Positions 9,101 through 16,043 are shown, counted from the first letter of the stretch. The stretch is DNA of 64,000 bases from Oscillospiraceae bacterium (GCA_020025595.1 JAHHRV010000010.1:1-64000); one strand, 5' to 3'. Program-made: numbers and translations. Notes: generated by a model from the sequence alone, not told the origin.

Positions 9101-10353
9101 GCACCGGTGACCGACTCAGCGCCGAGTTTGTCCCCTCTTCTGAAGTAACCGCATACCCGGTTCTCGTACCTGCCGTAACCATCACCGTGGATCTGGGCGA
9201 TTCTACCGAGACCATCAAGGTCGAGCAGAACAAGCCTATCGGTGACAAGCTGCCTGCCGCTCCTGAGAAGGATGAAAATCACGATTTTGCAGGCTGGTTT
9301 GATGAAAACGGCAATCCCGTAACCGGCGACACCGTTGCAAAGAATGACATGACCATCCATCCCACCTGGTTCGAGGACTTCAACCACAATGACATTGATG
9401 ATGCCACCGAGCCTCACTACACTGTCATCTACTCCGATGCAGGCCTGCATCCCGGCGACCCCGTCTTTGAGGCTCAGGTGCATGAAAACATCCTGACCGG
9501 TATGCCCACCCCTGCCTTTGGCGATGACCCCGCTCGTGAGGGCGAAGTGTTCGCTGGCTGGGACCCCGTGGTCTCCAACACTGTGACCAGCGACATCATC
9601 TACAATGCCGTCTGGTATAAGGATGAGAACAACAACGGCATTGCCGACAAGGACGAAGCTCACTTCTGCGTCACCTATACCGATGGTGCTGACGGCTCCG
9701 TCTTTGGAAACCGCGTGTTCAGTGATCTTCTTACCGACACCAAGACTCCTGCATTCCCCGGAACAACCGACCGCGAAGGCTATATCTTTGCCGGCTGGAC
9801 TCCGGATGTAGCTGATGTAGTAACTGACAATGCTGTTTATACCGCTGTCTGGAAGGAAGACCGCAATCACAACGGCATTGCAGACGACGAGGACACCTAT
9901 CATGATGTCGTCTTCACCGATGGCGTAAATGGTGAAGTATTCGCTGATGTCCACTTCTCTGTCCTGACCGGAACTACCATTCCTTCCTTCGGCGCAGATC
10001 CTGTGCGTGAAGGCTATGTATTCAAGGGCTGGAAGGATCAGAACGGCAATGCAGTAACTGCTGACACCGTAGTAACCGGTGATCTCACAGTTTCTGCTGT
10101 GTTCGAGAAAGAAGCTGACCCCGTCAAGCCTGTCGAGCCCACCGAGCCCGAATCTACAAAGCCCACTGAGCCTAAGCCTACTAACCCCGAACCCACCAAT
10201 CCCCAGCCCACGAAGCCCACTGAGCCCAAGCCTGTAAAGCCCGCAACTCCCGCCACCGGAGACACCGCCAATCCCATGGGTTGGATGTTCCTGATTGCGG
10301 TTGCTGCAACAGGTGCTGCGCTGAGTCTGAGAAAGCGCCGTGAGCAGAATTAA
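6160..10353 (+). CDS. Large cell-surface adhesin with BspA-type LRR and InlB-type repeats
   Basis: A 1397-residue secreted, wall-anchored protein. The order is: signal peptide (residues 1-29, ending VFAA); N-terminal domain of unknown type; two BspA-like leucine-rich modules (about 300-496 and 672-868) whose cores are almost identical in DNA; a Listeria-Bacteroides/InlB-B type repeat at about 1008; three further repeats of about 80 residues each containing FAGW or FKGW and a DxNxNGIxD calcium-loop-like motif; a Pro/Thr/Lys-rich wall spacer (about 1320-1365); and a C-terminal sortase-type signal TPATGD with a membrane segment and RKRREQN tail. The motif differs from LPxTG. The ribosome binding site is GGAGG; ATGs at 6160 and 6163 are equally possible. 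It is alone on its transcript. A role in adhesion is inferred from the domains. Confidence 0.9.
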   Translation: MMYSMKKRLLSGLLTVVIAMGCVMPVFAADNPVSTQNAQESQTAIAEESVAETAALEVAANAATERLTNRTVQFYAYIDNALTLVESKSNVTTYWIENRQCIDTATLESVYGKLGFKAADLTAGGKLFLHTDWNDATIWAEPAKAADGEIYAAAINHKETSAANAPGDKFDVFYLPKHSVNNNTNKANTQTIAAETFYTVTSPDGTKQYFLKGRDAVIELDASTQNWTCTGKDGKNVAGVTSDGKITFTIPAIAQPYTLAATEKPEPKPVVLTAKVNGTEFASASLADIIALSNIPAKEVTRLEFVSGELTKADRDFIKSDLRWMTDMTLNVSETMKLLDDNGQPTTVLGTGVATFDFKNKPDGWSKGALTTLTLSGITEVREGAIKSDSVETIDLPDVVTVGASSLSGFQWLKTLNLPKAKTIGEYAFHMDRELRNLTLNAVETLEEGSFAYTDNLRKLTLPETIKTIGNIKFGIVRSGNKSGTVITINAATPPTTDGRAFQNVNGGVVVVPQGALETYVHQSRPNADTSKFLDKNEAMWKELWLREDESHTIKFYNTKESWNVKFAYVKEGATVRAEQIPTTTIPEGKMLKGWNTKRDGTGVWVNEQMKPSELPRYPSEPDSRYPFYKEIEVYPIFADAVALVAKVNGTTVEGASLKALIARPGVAAEDVTHLEFVSGELTKADRDFIKSDLRWMTDMTLNVSETMKLLDDNGQPTTVLGTGVATFDFKNKPDGWSKGALTTLTLSGITEVREGAIKSDSVETIDLPDVVTVGASSLSGFQWLKTLNLPKAKTIGEYAFHMDRELRNLTLNAVETLEEGSFAYTDNLRKLTLPETIKTIGNIKFGIVRSGNKSGTVITIKAATPPTVNRNAFEGVNSNADRLSGQSVVVVPQGALEAYMHQSRPNADVSKVLSRYDVQWNGLYLREEGSHTIMYYYPGKTYNNQYAYVKDGSALTDAQIPVVNEEANQLFLGWNTEKNGTGDRLSAEFVPSSEVTAYPVLVPAVTITVDLGDSTETIKVEQNKPIGDKLPAAPEKDENHDFAGWFDENGNPVTGDTVAKNDMTIHPTWFEDFNHNDIDDATEPHYTVIYSDAGLHPGDPVFEAQVHENILTGMPTPAFGDDPAREGEVFAGWDPVVSNTVTSDIIYNAVWYKDENNNGIADKDEAHFCVTYTDGADGSVFGNRVFSDLLTDTKTPAFPGTTDREGYIFAGWTPDVADVVTDNAVYTAVWKEDRNHNGIADDEDTYHDVVFTDGVNGEVFADVHFSVLTGTTIPSFGADPVREGYVFKGWKDQNGNAVTADTVVTGDLTVSAVFEKEADPVKPVEPTEPESTKPTEPKPTNPEPTNPQPTKPTEPKPVKPATPATGDTANPMGWMFLIAVAATGAALSLRKRREQN
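7057..7647 (+). repeat. Intragenic duplication, copy 1
   Basis: 591 bp of the LRR module, repeated 1116 bp downstream. I count four base differences between the copies over this span. Confidence 0.95.
8173..8763 (+). repeat. Intragenic duplication, copy 2
   Basis: The second copy of the 591-bp block. Flanking sequence of the same domain (about residues 265-299 versus 637-671) has diverged strongly, so the identity stops sharply. Confidence 0.95.
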
Positions 10354-10394
10354 GCTGAATTCATTCACAATCGCATAACCCATAAATAAAACTA

Positions 10395-10432
10395 TCAGGG
10401 TCTTCGACACAGCCGAAGGCCCTGATTTTCTT
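10395..10432 (+). terminator. Terminator of the adhesin gene
   Basis: Stem CAGGGtCTTCG with CGAAGgCCCTG followed by ATTTTCTTTG. Confidence 0.7.
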
Positions 10433-10455
10433 TGTTTCTAAAGCAGTCAATAAAG

Positions 10456-10500
10456 AAAGCAGAAGCGTATGGTTTAGCCATCACACGCTTCTGCTTTTGT
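10456..10500 (-). terminator. Terminator of the DUF1836 gene
   Basis: A perfect 13-bp stem AAAGCAGAAGCGT (10456-10468) with 10485-10497, just downstream of the stop at 10501. T runs flank both sides, so it may act in both directions. Confidence 0.8.
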
Positions 10501-11013
10501 TCATTCCTGAGATAATTGTTGGAAGCAGGCATTCAAATAAATCATATGAGAAACGGCGGTAATTGCACTCCTCAGCATCTCCTTTTCAATGGAGGAGGTC
10601 ACTCCGATATCATCCACAGAATCCTTCAGTCCGAAACGGGCGAACAGAATATTTTCCATCTCCATGCAAAAATAGTCGTACGCAACCTGGTTGGTGTATA
10701 CTTCCCGCTGCCGCAAGAACAGCTTGCTGACATTTTCCAGAGGGGCCACTTGTTTCAAAATGGTAATACAGATCAGGTATCCGATATGATCTGCATCGTA
10801 CATCTTGTGAACGGGATTGTCCACGAAGCCCTGTTTGACATAGTTGCGAACCATGGAACCGGTAATTTCAATACATCCCAGAGGTTTCAGGCATTGATTG
10901 ATATATTTGACTGTCTGCTCTAAATAGAGCCCAACATTTGGCAGTTCGGAATATCTCGGCAGGTGAAATCCCCGCACAGAGTCTGCCAAAGCAAGTTTAA
11001 TCTTAGTATCCAT
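10501..11013 (-). CDS. DUF1836 (BS_ykrK-like) putative DNA-binding protein
   Basis: A 170-residue protein with the DUF1836 pattern: an N-terminal LPRYSELPNVGLYLEQTVKY, then a MerR-like helix-turn-helix (ITGSMVRNYVKQGFVDNPVH) followed by the YDADHIGYLICI segment. The family is presumed to regulate transcription. It is divergent from the hydrolase gene at 11192, and dyad repeats lie between their promoters. A near-consensus promoter lies so close that the start codon probably coincides with the 5' end of the mRNA (leaderless). The AAGG between -10 and ATG would then not be transcribed or would be too short to work. Confidence 0.8.
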   Translation of the reverse strand: MDTKIKLALADSVRGFHLPRYSELPNVGLYLEQTVKYINQCLKPLGCIEITGSMVRNYVKQGFVDNPVHKMYDADHIGYLICITILKQVAPLENVSKLFLRQREVYTNQVAYDYFCMEMENILFARFGLKDSVDDIGVTSSIEKEMLRSAITAVSHMIYLNACFQQLSQE

Positions 11014-11020
11014 AGTCCTT

Positions 11021-11048
11021 ATTATAGGCGTAAATCCGAAATTGTCAA
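11021..11048 (-). promoter_or_regulatory. Promoter of the DUF1836 gene, implies leaderless mRNA
   Basis: Leftward TTGACA (11043-11048), 16-bp spacer, TATAAT (11021-11026). Seven bases separate the -10 from the ATG at 11011-11013, so the transcript should begin at or next to the start codon. Confidence 0.8.
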
Positions 11049-11065
11049 TCGAAACCTTTCATAGA

Positions 11066-11077
11066 GTTTTCAAAAAC
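11066..11077. promoter_or_regulatory. Candidate operator dyad 1
   Basis: GTTTT-CA-AAAAC lies between the two divergent -35 elements, two bases from the plus-strand -35. Confidence 0.45.
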
Positions 11078-11079
11078 CC

Positions 11080-11108
11080 TTGACGGATTGGGATTCATAT
11101 GATAGGAT
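11080..11108 (+). promoter_or_regulatory. Promoter of the choloylglycine-hydrolase-family gene
   Basis: TTGACG (11080-11085), 17-bp spacer, TAGGAT (11103-11108); about 80 bp before the ATG at 11192. Confidence 0.55.
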
Positions 11109-11116
11109 AACGCACA

Positions 11117-11130
11117 GGTTTTCTAAAACC
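11117..11130. promoter_or_regulatory. Candidate operator dyad 2
   Basis: GGTTTT-CT-AAAACC, a perfect 6-bp dyad just downstream of the expected plus-strand transcription start. A related half (GGTTTTCAG) recurs at 11140. Confidence 0.5.
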
Positions 11131-11191
11131 CTCTATTAAGGTTTTCAGAATTTCGCTTATATACAAAAAGGAAAGTTGAGGAATTGCAACT

Positions 11192-12421
11192 ATGGAACAG
11201 ACTAAGAAGCGAATGTCGCGGGGAAAGAAGATCATCCTGGGAATTGCCGCGGTTCTTTGCGCACTGGTGCTCGCTCTGGGTATCACCGTATATGCACTCT
11301 GGCACAACGAAATCTCTACCCTGGCAAGTATTGAACTGATCCGGGATCGCAATGACGCACATCTTGACGGTGCCGTTTACACCATGCATGTCAAGGGTGG
11401 ATTCTATCTGGATGACTTCGTCGCCCAGGGCGGTGTAAAAAGCGATGAGGAACTGATTCAATTTGTTACCAGCAAAATCACAAAGGGCCTGCTCAATATC
11501 AATATTTCCAATCCGGAAATCGGATGTTCTTCCTTTACCGCAAAAACCGAAGACGGCGATGCTCTGCTGGGCCGAAACTACGATTTTTCCAAAACAAACA
11601 CCTACATTGTCTTCACAGAGAAAAATGAAGGCCGTCATGCCTCTATCTCCTCGGTTGACCTGCAGTTTTTGGGAATTGATGTAGAGAAGAATCTGGGCGG
11701 TCTCATGGACAGAGTCACCACTCTGGCAGCAACCTATGCCCCTCTGGATGGCATTAACGATGCCGGCGTGAGCTGCGGTATCTATATGACTTATCAGGGC
11801 GGAGAAAAAACAGTACCCACCAATCAAGACACAGACAAGCCTGATTTCACCTCCACCACATTGCTTCGGCTGATTCTCGATTACGCAGACAGCGTAGAAG
11901 AAGCCGTGGAAATTGCTTCTGCATATGACCTGCACGACTCCGCAAATACCTCCTATCACTATATGGTGGCGGATTCTACCGGAAAAAGTGCGATTCTTGA
12001 ATGGGTTGCCGGAACCGATGTAACCGATAACGACGGCTCCAAGAGAGAACTGGTCGTGACCTACAACGATGCTGATTCCCACATTGGACAGATGGAAGGC
12101 GCAACCGATTACCAGGTCATCACCAACTTTATCATCCAGCCCGACTATTACAGCGACTCCCCTGCCGAAGAACAAAAGGGTCTTGACCGTTACACCAGAA
12201 TCTATGAAGAGCTGAACAGAACCAACGGCATTGTAAAAGATGAACAGGCCGCCATGGATATTCTGCAGATTGTGGGCCGACGGAACTGGAGTAACGATGA
12301 CAAGAACGGATGCACCGTACATAGTGTCGTATACAATATGACAGACAAAACCATGATGTGGGTGTCCAACGAAAACTTCGATGATCCCAGCGCTGTTTTC
12401 ACATTCTCCTTTGACGACTAA
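11192..12421 (+). CDS. Membrane-anchored choloylglycine hydrolase-family (Ntn) amidase
   Basis: A 409-residue enzyme of the linear-amide C-N hydrolase superfamily (penicillin V acylase/bile salt hydrolase fold). A basic N-terminus and one membrane segment (about residues 13-36) are followed by about 75 residues and then the catalytic region: Cys112 in IGCSSF, Arg128 and Asp131 in LLGRNYDF. In classical members the Cys becomes N-terminal; here it would need cleavage after Gly111 or the precursor acts as a pro-protein. Later DGINDAGVSCGIY matches the conserved Asn region. The start ATG has GTTGAGG upstream. It is divergent from the DUF1836 regulator. The substrate (bile salt, N-acyl amine, beta-lactam or peptide) cannot be told from sequence. 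Confidence 0.8.
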   Translation: MEQTKKRMSRGKKIILGIAAVLCALVLALGITVYALWHNEISTLASIELIRDRNDAHLDGAVYTMHVKGGFYLDDFVAQGGVKSDEELIQFVTSKITKGLLNINISNPEIGCSSFTAKTEDGDALLGRNYDFSKTNTYIVFTEKNEGRHASISSVDLQFLGIDVEKNLGGLMDRVTTLAATYAPLDGINDAGVSCGIYMTYQGGEKTVPTNQDTDKPDFTSTTLLRLILDYADSVEEAVEIASAYDLHDSANTSYHYMVADSTGKSAILEWVAGTDVTDNDGSKRELVVTYNDADSHIGQMEGATDYQVITNFIIQPDYYSDSPAEEQKGLDRYTRIYEELNRTNGIVKDEQAAMDILQIVGRRNWSNDDKNGCTVHSVVYNMTDKTMMWVSNENFDDPSAVFTFSFDD

Positions 12422-12435
12422 GATTTACGCATGAA

Positions 12436-12483
12436 AAGAACCCGTCCAGACTCCTGAATTGGAGCCGGACGGGTCATTTTTAT
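12436..12483. terminator. Shared convergent terminator
   Basis: Stem ACCCGTCC-GACTCC / GGAG-CGGACGGGT with T run, between genes ending at 12421 and 12497. Confidence 0.8.
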
Positions 12484-12496
12484 ACGGTCATCTGAT

Positions 12497-13126
12497 TTAG
12501 CAGATTTCCCGCTTTTCGTAAAATCTGATGGAAAGATACCAGGACAGTGCATACAGGCCTATGGCTGCAAGCACAACAACAAACAGCATCAAACCAAATC
12601 CCACTTCAATTTTGGTATTCAGACCCATCAGCTGGGCCGCAATGGCACTGCCTGCACAACAAACGCCAACCATACCAAAATAGGCAGCTTTGCCTTTCTC
12701 CACGCCAAGCTTGAACAGAAACGGCAGGCATCCGCCAGAGGAAATACAGGTTATAATCACAGGAATCGTCATTATCAGCAGAAACTGACTCAGATTAAAG
12801 CCGCCTTCCATGCTCATTTTGACCGCCTGAGTAATACCGGTGATCACCAAAAGCAAAACCTGAATAATCAGCCCAACGATATACTTTGCAGAAACAATCT
12901 GCGCCTTGGTATACGGAAGTACACTGCAGTATGCATCCCATTTATTCTTTTCATCATATGACATCAAGGATACCGGAATCATACCGCAAAGCATACACGG
13001 ATAGTACACAAAAAACATATTATCGCTGGGCATCAGGGAAAGCAGCAGAAAAACCAGCTCAATCACCAAAAATGCCTTACCGTATTTCTTCAGCATATAA
13101 TAATCTTTCAGCAACAAAGCCTTCAT
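12497..13126 (-). CDS. ABC-2 type transporter permease
   Basis: A 209-residue membrane protein with six hydrophobic segments and the ABC-2 pattern SYDEKNKWDAYCSVLPYTKA after the second segment, common in YtrC/D and bacitracin-type exporters of Firmicutes. It follows the ATPase gene with one base between them and is the last gene of a regulator-ATPase-permease operon. It probably exports or senses a cell-wall antibiotic or peptide. The substrate is unknown. Confidence 0.85.
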   Translation of the reverse strand: MKALLLKDYYMLKKYGKAFLVIELVFLLLSLMPSDNMFFVYYPCMLCGMIPVSLMSYDEKNKWDAYCSVLPYTKAQIVSAKYIVGLIIQVLLLVITGITQAVKMSMEGGFNLSQFLLIMTIPVIITCISSGGCLPFLFKLGVEKGKAAYFGMVGVCCAGSAIAAQLMGLNTKIEVGFGLMLFVVVLAAIGLYALSWYLSIRFYEKREIC

Positions 13127-13127
13127 T

Positions 13128-13970
13128 TTATCTGGCCTCCTTTACCATAAACACAAACAGTTCCTCAATACTGATGGGACTAAGCACCATAGAAGCAGGT
13201 ACTGCATTGCGCAGCACCATGGCCTCCACACCGTAGGCATTTACTTTCTGATACTTGATTGCGCCCGGGTCAAGCTCCTGCAGCTGCTGCGCCGTGCAGT
13301 GAAGGATTCCATACTCGCTTAAAAGCAGATCCTTTTCCTCACACAGCAGCAGTTTTCCCTTATGTAAAAACGCCACATAGTCGCACAGCTTCTCCAAATC
13401 GCTGACGATATGAGAGGAAATCAGAATGGAGTGATTCTCATCTCTTGTGAAATCACTGAACATCTCTACTACTTCATCACGAACCACCGGATCAAGGCCG
13501 CTGGTCGGTTCATCCAGCAGGAGCAGCTTTGCCTTGTGAGACATGGCAATGGCGATGCCAATCTTCATTCTCATTCCCCGGGAAAAATCCTTAAACGGTT
13601 TATCCATCGGAATGGAAAACTTTTGGATAAGCGCTGCATAGGTATCGGCATCCCAGTTCCTGAATGTCAGCGCCATAATTTTTCCCACCTGCTTGGCGCT
13701 CAGGCAGTCGGGAATTCCCGCCTCATCCATCACAACACCCACATCTTCTTTGGTCAGGCGGATATCATCCTGATTGTCACGGCCCAAAATTGTAATCGAG
13801 CCGCTGTCCTTGTGAAGACAATCCAGAATCAGCTTGATTGTGGTGCTCTTTCCGGCTCCATTCTCACCAATCAGGCCCATGATGCAGCCGCTGGGCAGTG
13901 TCAGATTCAGATGATCCAGCCGAAAATCCGAGAAGGATTTTGACAGATTTTTGATTTCAAGTGCATTCAT
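13128..13970 (-). CDS. ABC transporter ATP-binding protein (YtrB-like)
   Basis: A 280-residue ATPase. Walker A is GENGAGKST, Walker B LLLLDEPTSG, and the signature is the degenerate FSRGMRMKIGIA typical of YtrB/EcsA-type exporters rather than LSGGQ. A C-terminal region of about 70 residues follows the core. Its ATG overlaps the GntR stop by four bases, so the two are translationally coupled. It should energise the permease encoded next. Confidence 0.9.
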   Translation of the reverse strand: MNALEIKNLSKSFSDFRLDHLNLTLPSGCIMGLIGENGAGKSTTIKLILDCLHKDSGSITILGRDNQDDIRLTKEDVGVVMDEAGIPDCLSAKQVGKIMALTFRNWDADTYAALIQKFSIPMDKPFKDFSRGMRMKIGIAIAMSHKAKLLLLDEPTSGLDPVVRDEVVEMFSDFTRDENHSILISSHIVSDLEKLCDYVAFLHKGKLLLCEEKDLLLSEYGILHCTAQQLQELDPGAIKYQKVNAYGVEAMVLRNAVPASMVLSPISIEELFVFMVKEAR

Positions 13971-14344
13971 ATCTGTTCCTCCAGACTAAAATTAACCATA
14001 TCCAGAATATCCTGTTTGCTTAGATTGCAGGAAGCTGCAAGCTTTACGATTTCGTCCAGATGCTCTTCGATCTTTTTCAGGTTCTCCTCCCGGAGCAGCT
14101 CCACATTTTTGGGGGCAACATAACAGCCTTTACCCTGAATCGTATAGATGAATCCATCCTTTTCCAGCTCTTCATACGCCCGTTTCGTGGTGATAAAGCT
14201 GATTCTCAGGTCTTTGGCAAGTCCCCGAATCGAAGGCAGCATTTCGTTTTCCTGCAAGGCTCCGCTAATGATCTGATTTTTGATCTGGGTGTAAATCTGA
14301 TCATAAATGGGTGTGCCGCTTTTATTATCAATTAGAATGTTCAA
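13967..14344 (-). CDS. GntR-family regulator (YtrA subfamily)
   Basis: A 125-residue repressor with the GntR winged helix (IYDQIYTQIKNQIISGALQ, then LRISFITTKRAYEELEKDGF) and a short C-terminal helical tail, the length typical of YtrA proteins. The start is TTG at 14342-14344 behind GGAAGGAG. It heads the operon and most likely represses it: a 10-bp inverted repeat overlaps its -10 element. Confidence 0.9.
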   Translation of the reverse strand: MNILIDNKSGTPIYDQIYTQIKNQIISGALQENEMLPSIRGLAKDLRISFITTKRAYEELEKDGFIYTIQGKGCYVAPKNVELLREENLKKIEEHLDEIVKLAASCNLSKQDILDMVNFSLEEQI

Positions 14345-14361
14345 ATCATCGCTCCTTCCTT

Positions 14362-14388
14362 AACTGTATATTCGCATTATATACAGTT
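14362..14388. promoter_or_regulatory. Operator for the GntR regulator
   Basis: Perfect inverted repeat AACTGTATAT (14362-14371) / ATATACAGTT (14379-14388), overlapping the -10. A third half ATACAGTT follows at 14390-14397 in direct orientation. Confidence 0.8.
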
Positions 14389-14404
14389 GATACAGTTCTG
14401 TCAA
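14376..14404 (-). promoter_or_regulatory. Fully consensus promoter of the GntR-ABC operon
   Basis: TTGACA (14399-14404), 17 bp, TATAAT (14376-14381). Confidence 0.9.
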
Positions 14405-14571
14405 CACAAAATTTTGCAATAAGAAAAGCGGCAAGGAAAACTCCTTACCGCTTTGGATTTATATTTCAATTTATCAGTCCGGACAACACATGATTTCTAT
14501 GCTGTTTATCCTTTTTCATCAACAATCAACAAATGATTGCTCATTCCAAGAAATGCCAAAATATCGCGGAA

Positions 14572-14817
14572 CTATAATATGATTTCGACATACTCCCCGT
14601 CAGCGCTTTGGACTTCCACCAGCTTCCAGTCTTTGTGGCTGCGCCTGAACTGATTCAGCGCCTTAATCATAGGTAGCATCTGCCCGCGCGTCATAGGCAC
14701 CCCTTTTTTCGCCAGTCCTTTTGACATGAAATGCACACTCAGACGATTCAAAATCAGTCCCGTAGGAAAAGCCAGATGCAAATTGGTTCCTTCTTTGTCA
14801 TTCACGATAATTTTCAT
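14572..14817 (-). CDS. Stand-alone copy of the SHOCT-like domain of the neighbouring HTH regulator
   Basis: An 81-residue protein alignable with the C-terminal half of the regulator encoded just upstream: both start with a short strand (MKIIVND / LRIVVDS), then a Leu-rich helix (HLAFPTGLILNRLSVHFMSK / RVNLPLALVQVALDTGLGMP), and end in KLVEVQSADGEYVEI / NLVEVESADGDVVRI. The genes are three bases apart. The free domain probably interacts with or competes for the same partner as the regulator's domain. The function is inferred from context only. Confidence 0.7.
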   Translation of the reverse strand: MKIIVNDKEGTNLHLAFPTGLILNRLSVHFMSKGLAKKGVPMTRGQMLPMIKALNQFRRSHKDWKLVEVQSADGEYVEIIL

Positions 14818-14820
14818 GGC

Positions 14821-15324
14821 TTACTCCACAAAAATGCGAACCACATCTCCGTCAGCCGATTCCACTTCTACCAGATTTCCGATGGCACCCTGGCGAACAA
14901 GCTCCATGATCTGATTCAGGTCAATACTCTTCAGCACATCATTACCGGACAGCTGAGGCATTCCAAGCCCCGTATCCAGCGCAACCTGCACCAGAGCCAG
15001 AGGCAGATTTACACGAACCTTGTCCCCATCCGCAGAATCCACAACAATGCGGAGTAACATTTCCTTGATGTCCTTGCGCTCTTCCGGCGGAAGGATCCGG
15101 ACAGCAGGTTCCATAGCGGCGGTTTTTCCGGACAGCAGCTCATCCACGGTTACGCCCAGAATCTGCGCCAGCTTCGGAAGCAGACTGATATCCGGGCAGG
15201 TCTGATCGTTCTCCCACTTGCTGACTGCCTGCGGGCTCACATCCAGCATCTGTGCCAGATCATCCTGCTTCAGTTCCTTCTGCCGGCGCAGCATTGCAAT
15301 TCTTTTACCTAATGTTGTTTCCAT
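14821..15324 (-). CDS. XRE-family HTH regulator with SHOCT-like C-terminal domain
   Basis: A 167-residue protein. Residues 5-60 are a Cro/CI helix-turn-helix (LKQDDLAQMLDVSPQAVSKW, then DISLLPKLAQILGVTVDELL). Residues about 87-167 form a second domain that recurs as the separate protein encoded downstream. The two genes form an operon. A TATAGT -10 lies at 15355-15360 on the minus strand. Its target is unknown. Confidence 0.85.
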   Translation of the reverse strand: METTLGKRIAMLRRQKELKQDDLAQMLDVSPQAVSKWENDQTCPDISLLPKLAQILGVTVDELLSGKTAAMEPAVRILPPEERKDIKEMLLRIVVDSADGDKVRVNLPLALVQVALDTGLGMPQLSGNDVLKSIDLNQIMELVRQGAIGNLVEVESADGDVVRIFVE

Positions 15325-15435
15325 AATCGTATGCTCCTTTCAGTTGGTAGCTTTACTATACCATCCGAAAATCCGAAGCTGAATGGCTCAGGGGTTGAAT
15401 TTCCCCCGAATCGCACAACCAAACAGGGATTTTTC

Positions 15436-15456
15436 ACTCAACGGCTGGTTGAGTGA
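15436..15456. repeat. Short inverted repeat upstream of the HTH operon
   Basis: CACTCAAC-GGCTG-GTTGAGTG, an 8-bp perfect stem about 110 bp upstream of the regulator. It may be a binding site or transcript hairpin. Confidence 0.4.
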
Positions 15457-15511
15457 AGGAATATGGGGCTATTATACCGTTCTATTTACCGCTTTACAAT
15501 AGCAAAGTATC

Positions 15512-15550
15512 AAAAAAGAGCCTCTTGCTTAATTTGCAAGAGGCTCTTTC
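15512..15550. terminator. Terminator of hsp20
   Basis: Stem AAAGAGCCTCTTGC / GCAAGAGGCTCTTT with T runs both ways, about 35 bp after the hsp20 stop. Confidence 0.8.
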
Positions 15551-15584
15551 TATTTTAGATGCATACCACCCGATCAGCTCATGC

Positions 15585-16043
15585 TCACTCAATTTCCAGT
15601 CTTCTGGATTCAGGCTGTACGACTGCTCTCTTGGGCAGGGTCAGCTTCAGCACGCCGTTATCATAAGCAGCTTTGATGTTGTCTGTATCGATCTCAGACA
15701 CATTGAACTGACGGCTGTAGGAGCCATAGGAACGCTCCATGCGGACCACCTTACCGTCCTTGTTCTTCTCTTCTGCATTGCTGTGGCGCTCGGCCTGGAT
15801 GACCAGGTTGTCGCCCTGCAGATCCAGATGGATATCATTCTTATCAAAGCCGGGGAGATCAGCCTCCAGCAGATAATGGTCACCCTCGTCCATCACATCG
15901 GTCTTGAACTCTGCAAGGTCGTTGTTGCTGAAGAAGCTGCCAAAGGGATCGGCAAAGAAGTTTCTTTCAAACTCTTCCATTTCACGGAACGGATTAAATG
16001 CATTGACCTGTTGATTATTGTTTCTGCGAGAAAGTTCAAACAT
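15585..16043 (-). CDS. hsp20: Small heat-shock protein Hsp20 (alpha-crystallin family)
   Basis: A 152-residue cytoplasmic holdase chaperone. The alpha-crystallin domain covers about residues 45-150, with EADLPGFDKNDIHLDLQGDN, RSYGSYSRQF and the A-x-x-x-GVLKLTLPK signature near the end. A longer frame opens upstream with TTG, but the ATG at 16043 follows GGAGG at the right distance. A perfect CIRCE element lies 184 bp upstream, which implies HrcA control, uncommon for hsp20 genes. Confidence 0.92.
   Translation of the reverse strand: MFELSRRNNNQQVNAFNPFREMEEFERNFFADPFGSFFSNNDLAEFKTDVMDEGDHYLLEADLPGFDKNDIHLDLQGDNLVIQAERHSNAEEKNKDGKVVRMERSYGSYSRQFNVSEIDTDNIKAAYDNGVLKLTLPKRAVVQPESRRLEIE

Noticed and set aside
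6883..10410. A very long open frame on the minus strand opposite the adhesin gene
   Set aside because: It is the antisense shadow of a gene with strong codon bias; it has no ribosome binding site and a low-complexity, unlikely product.
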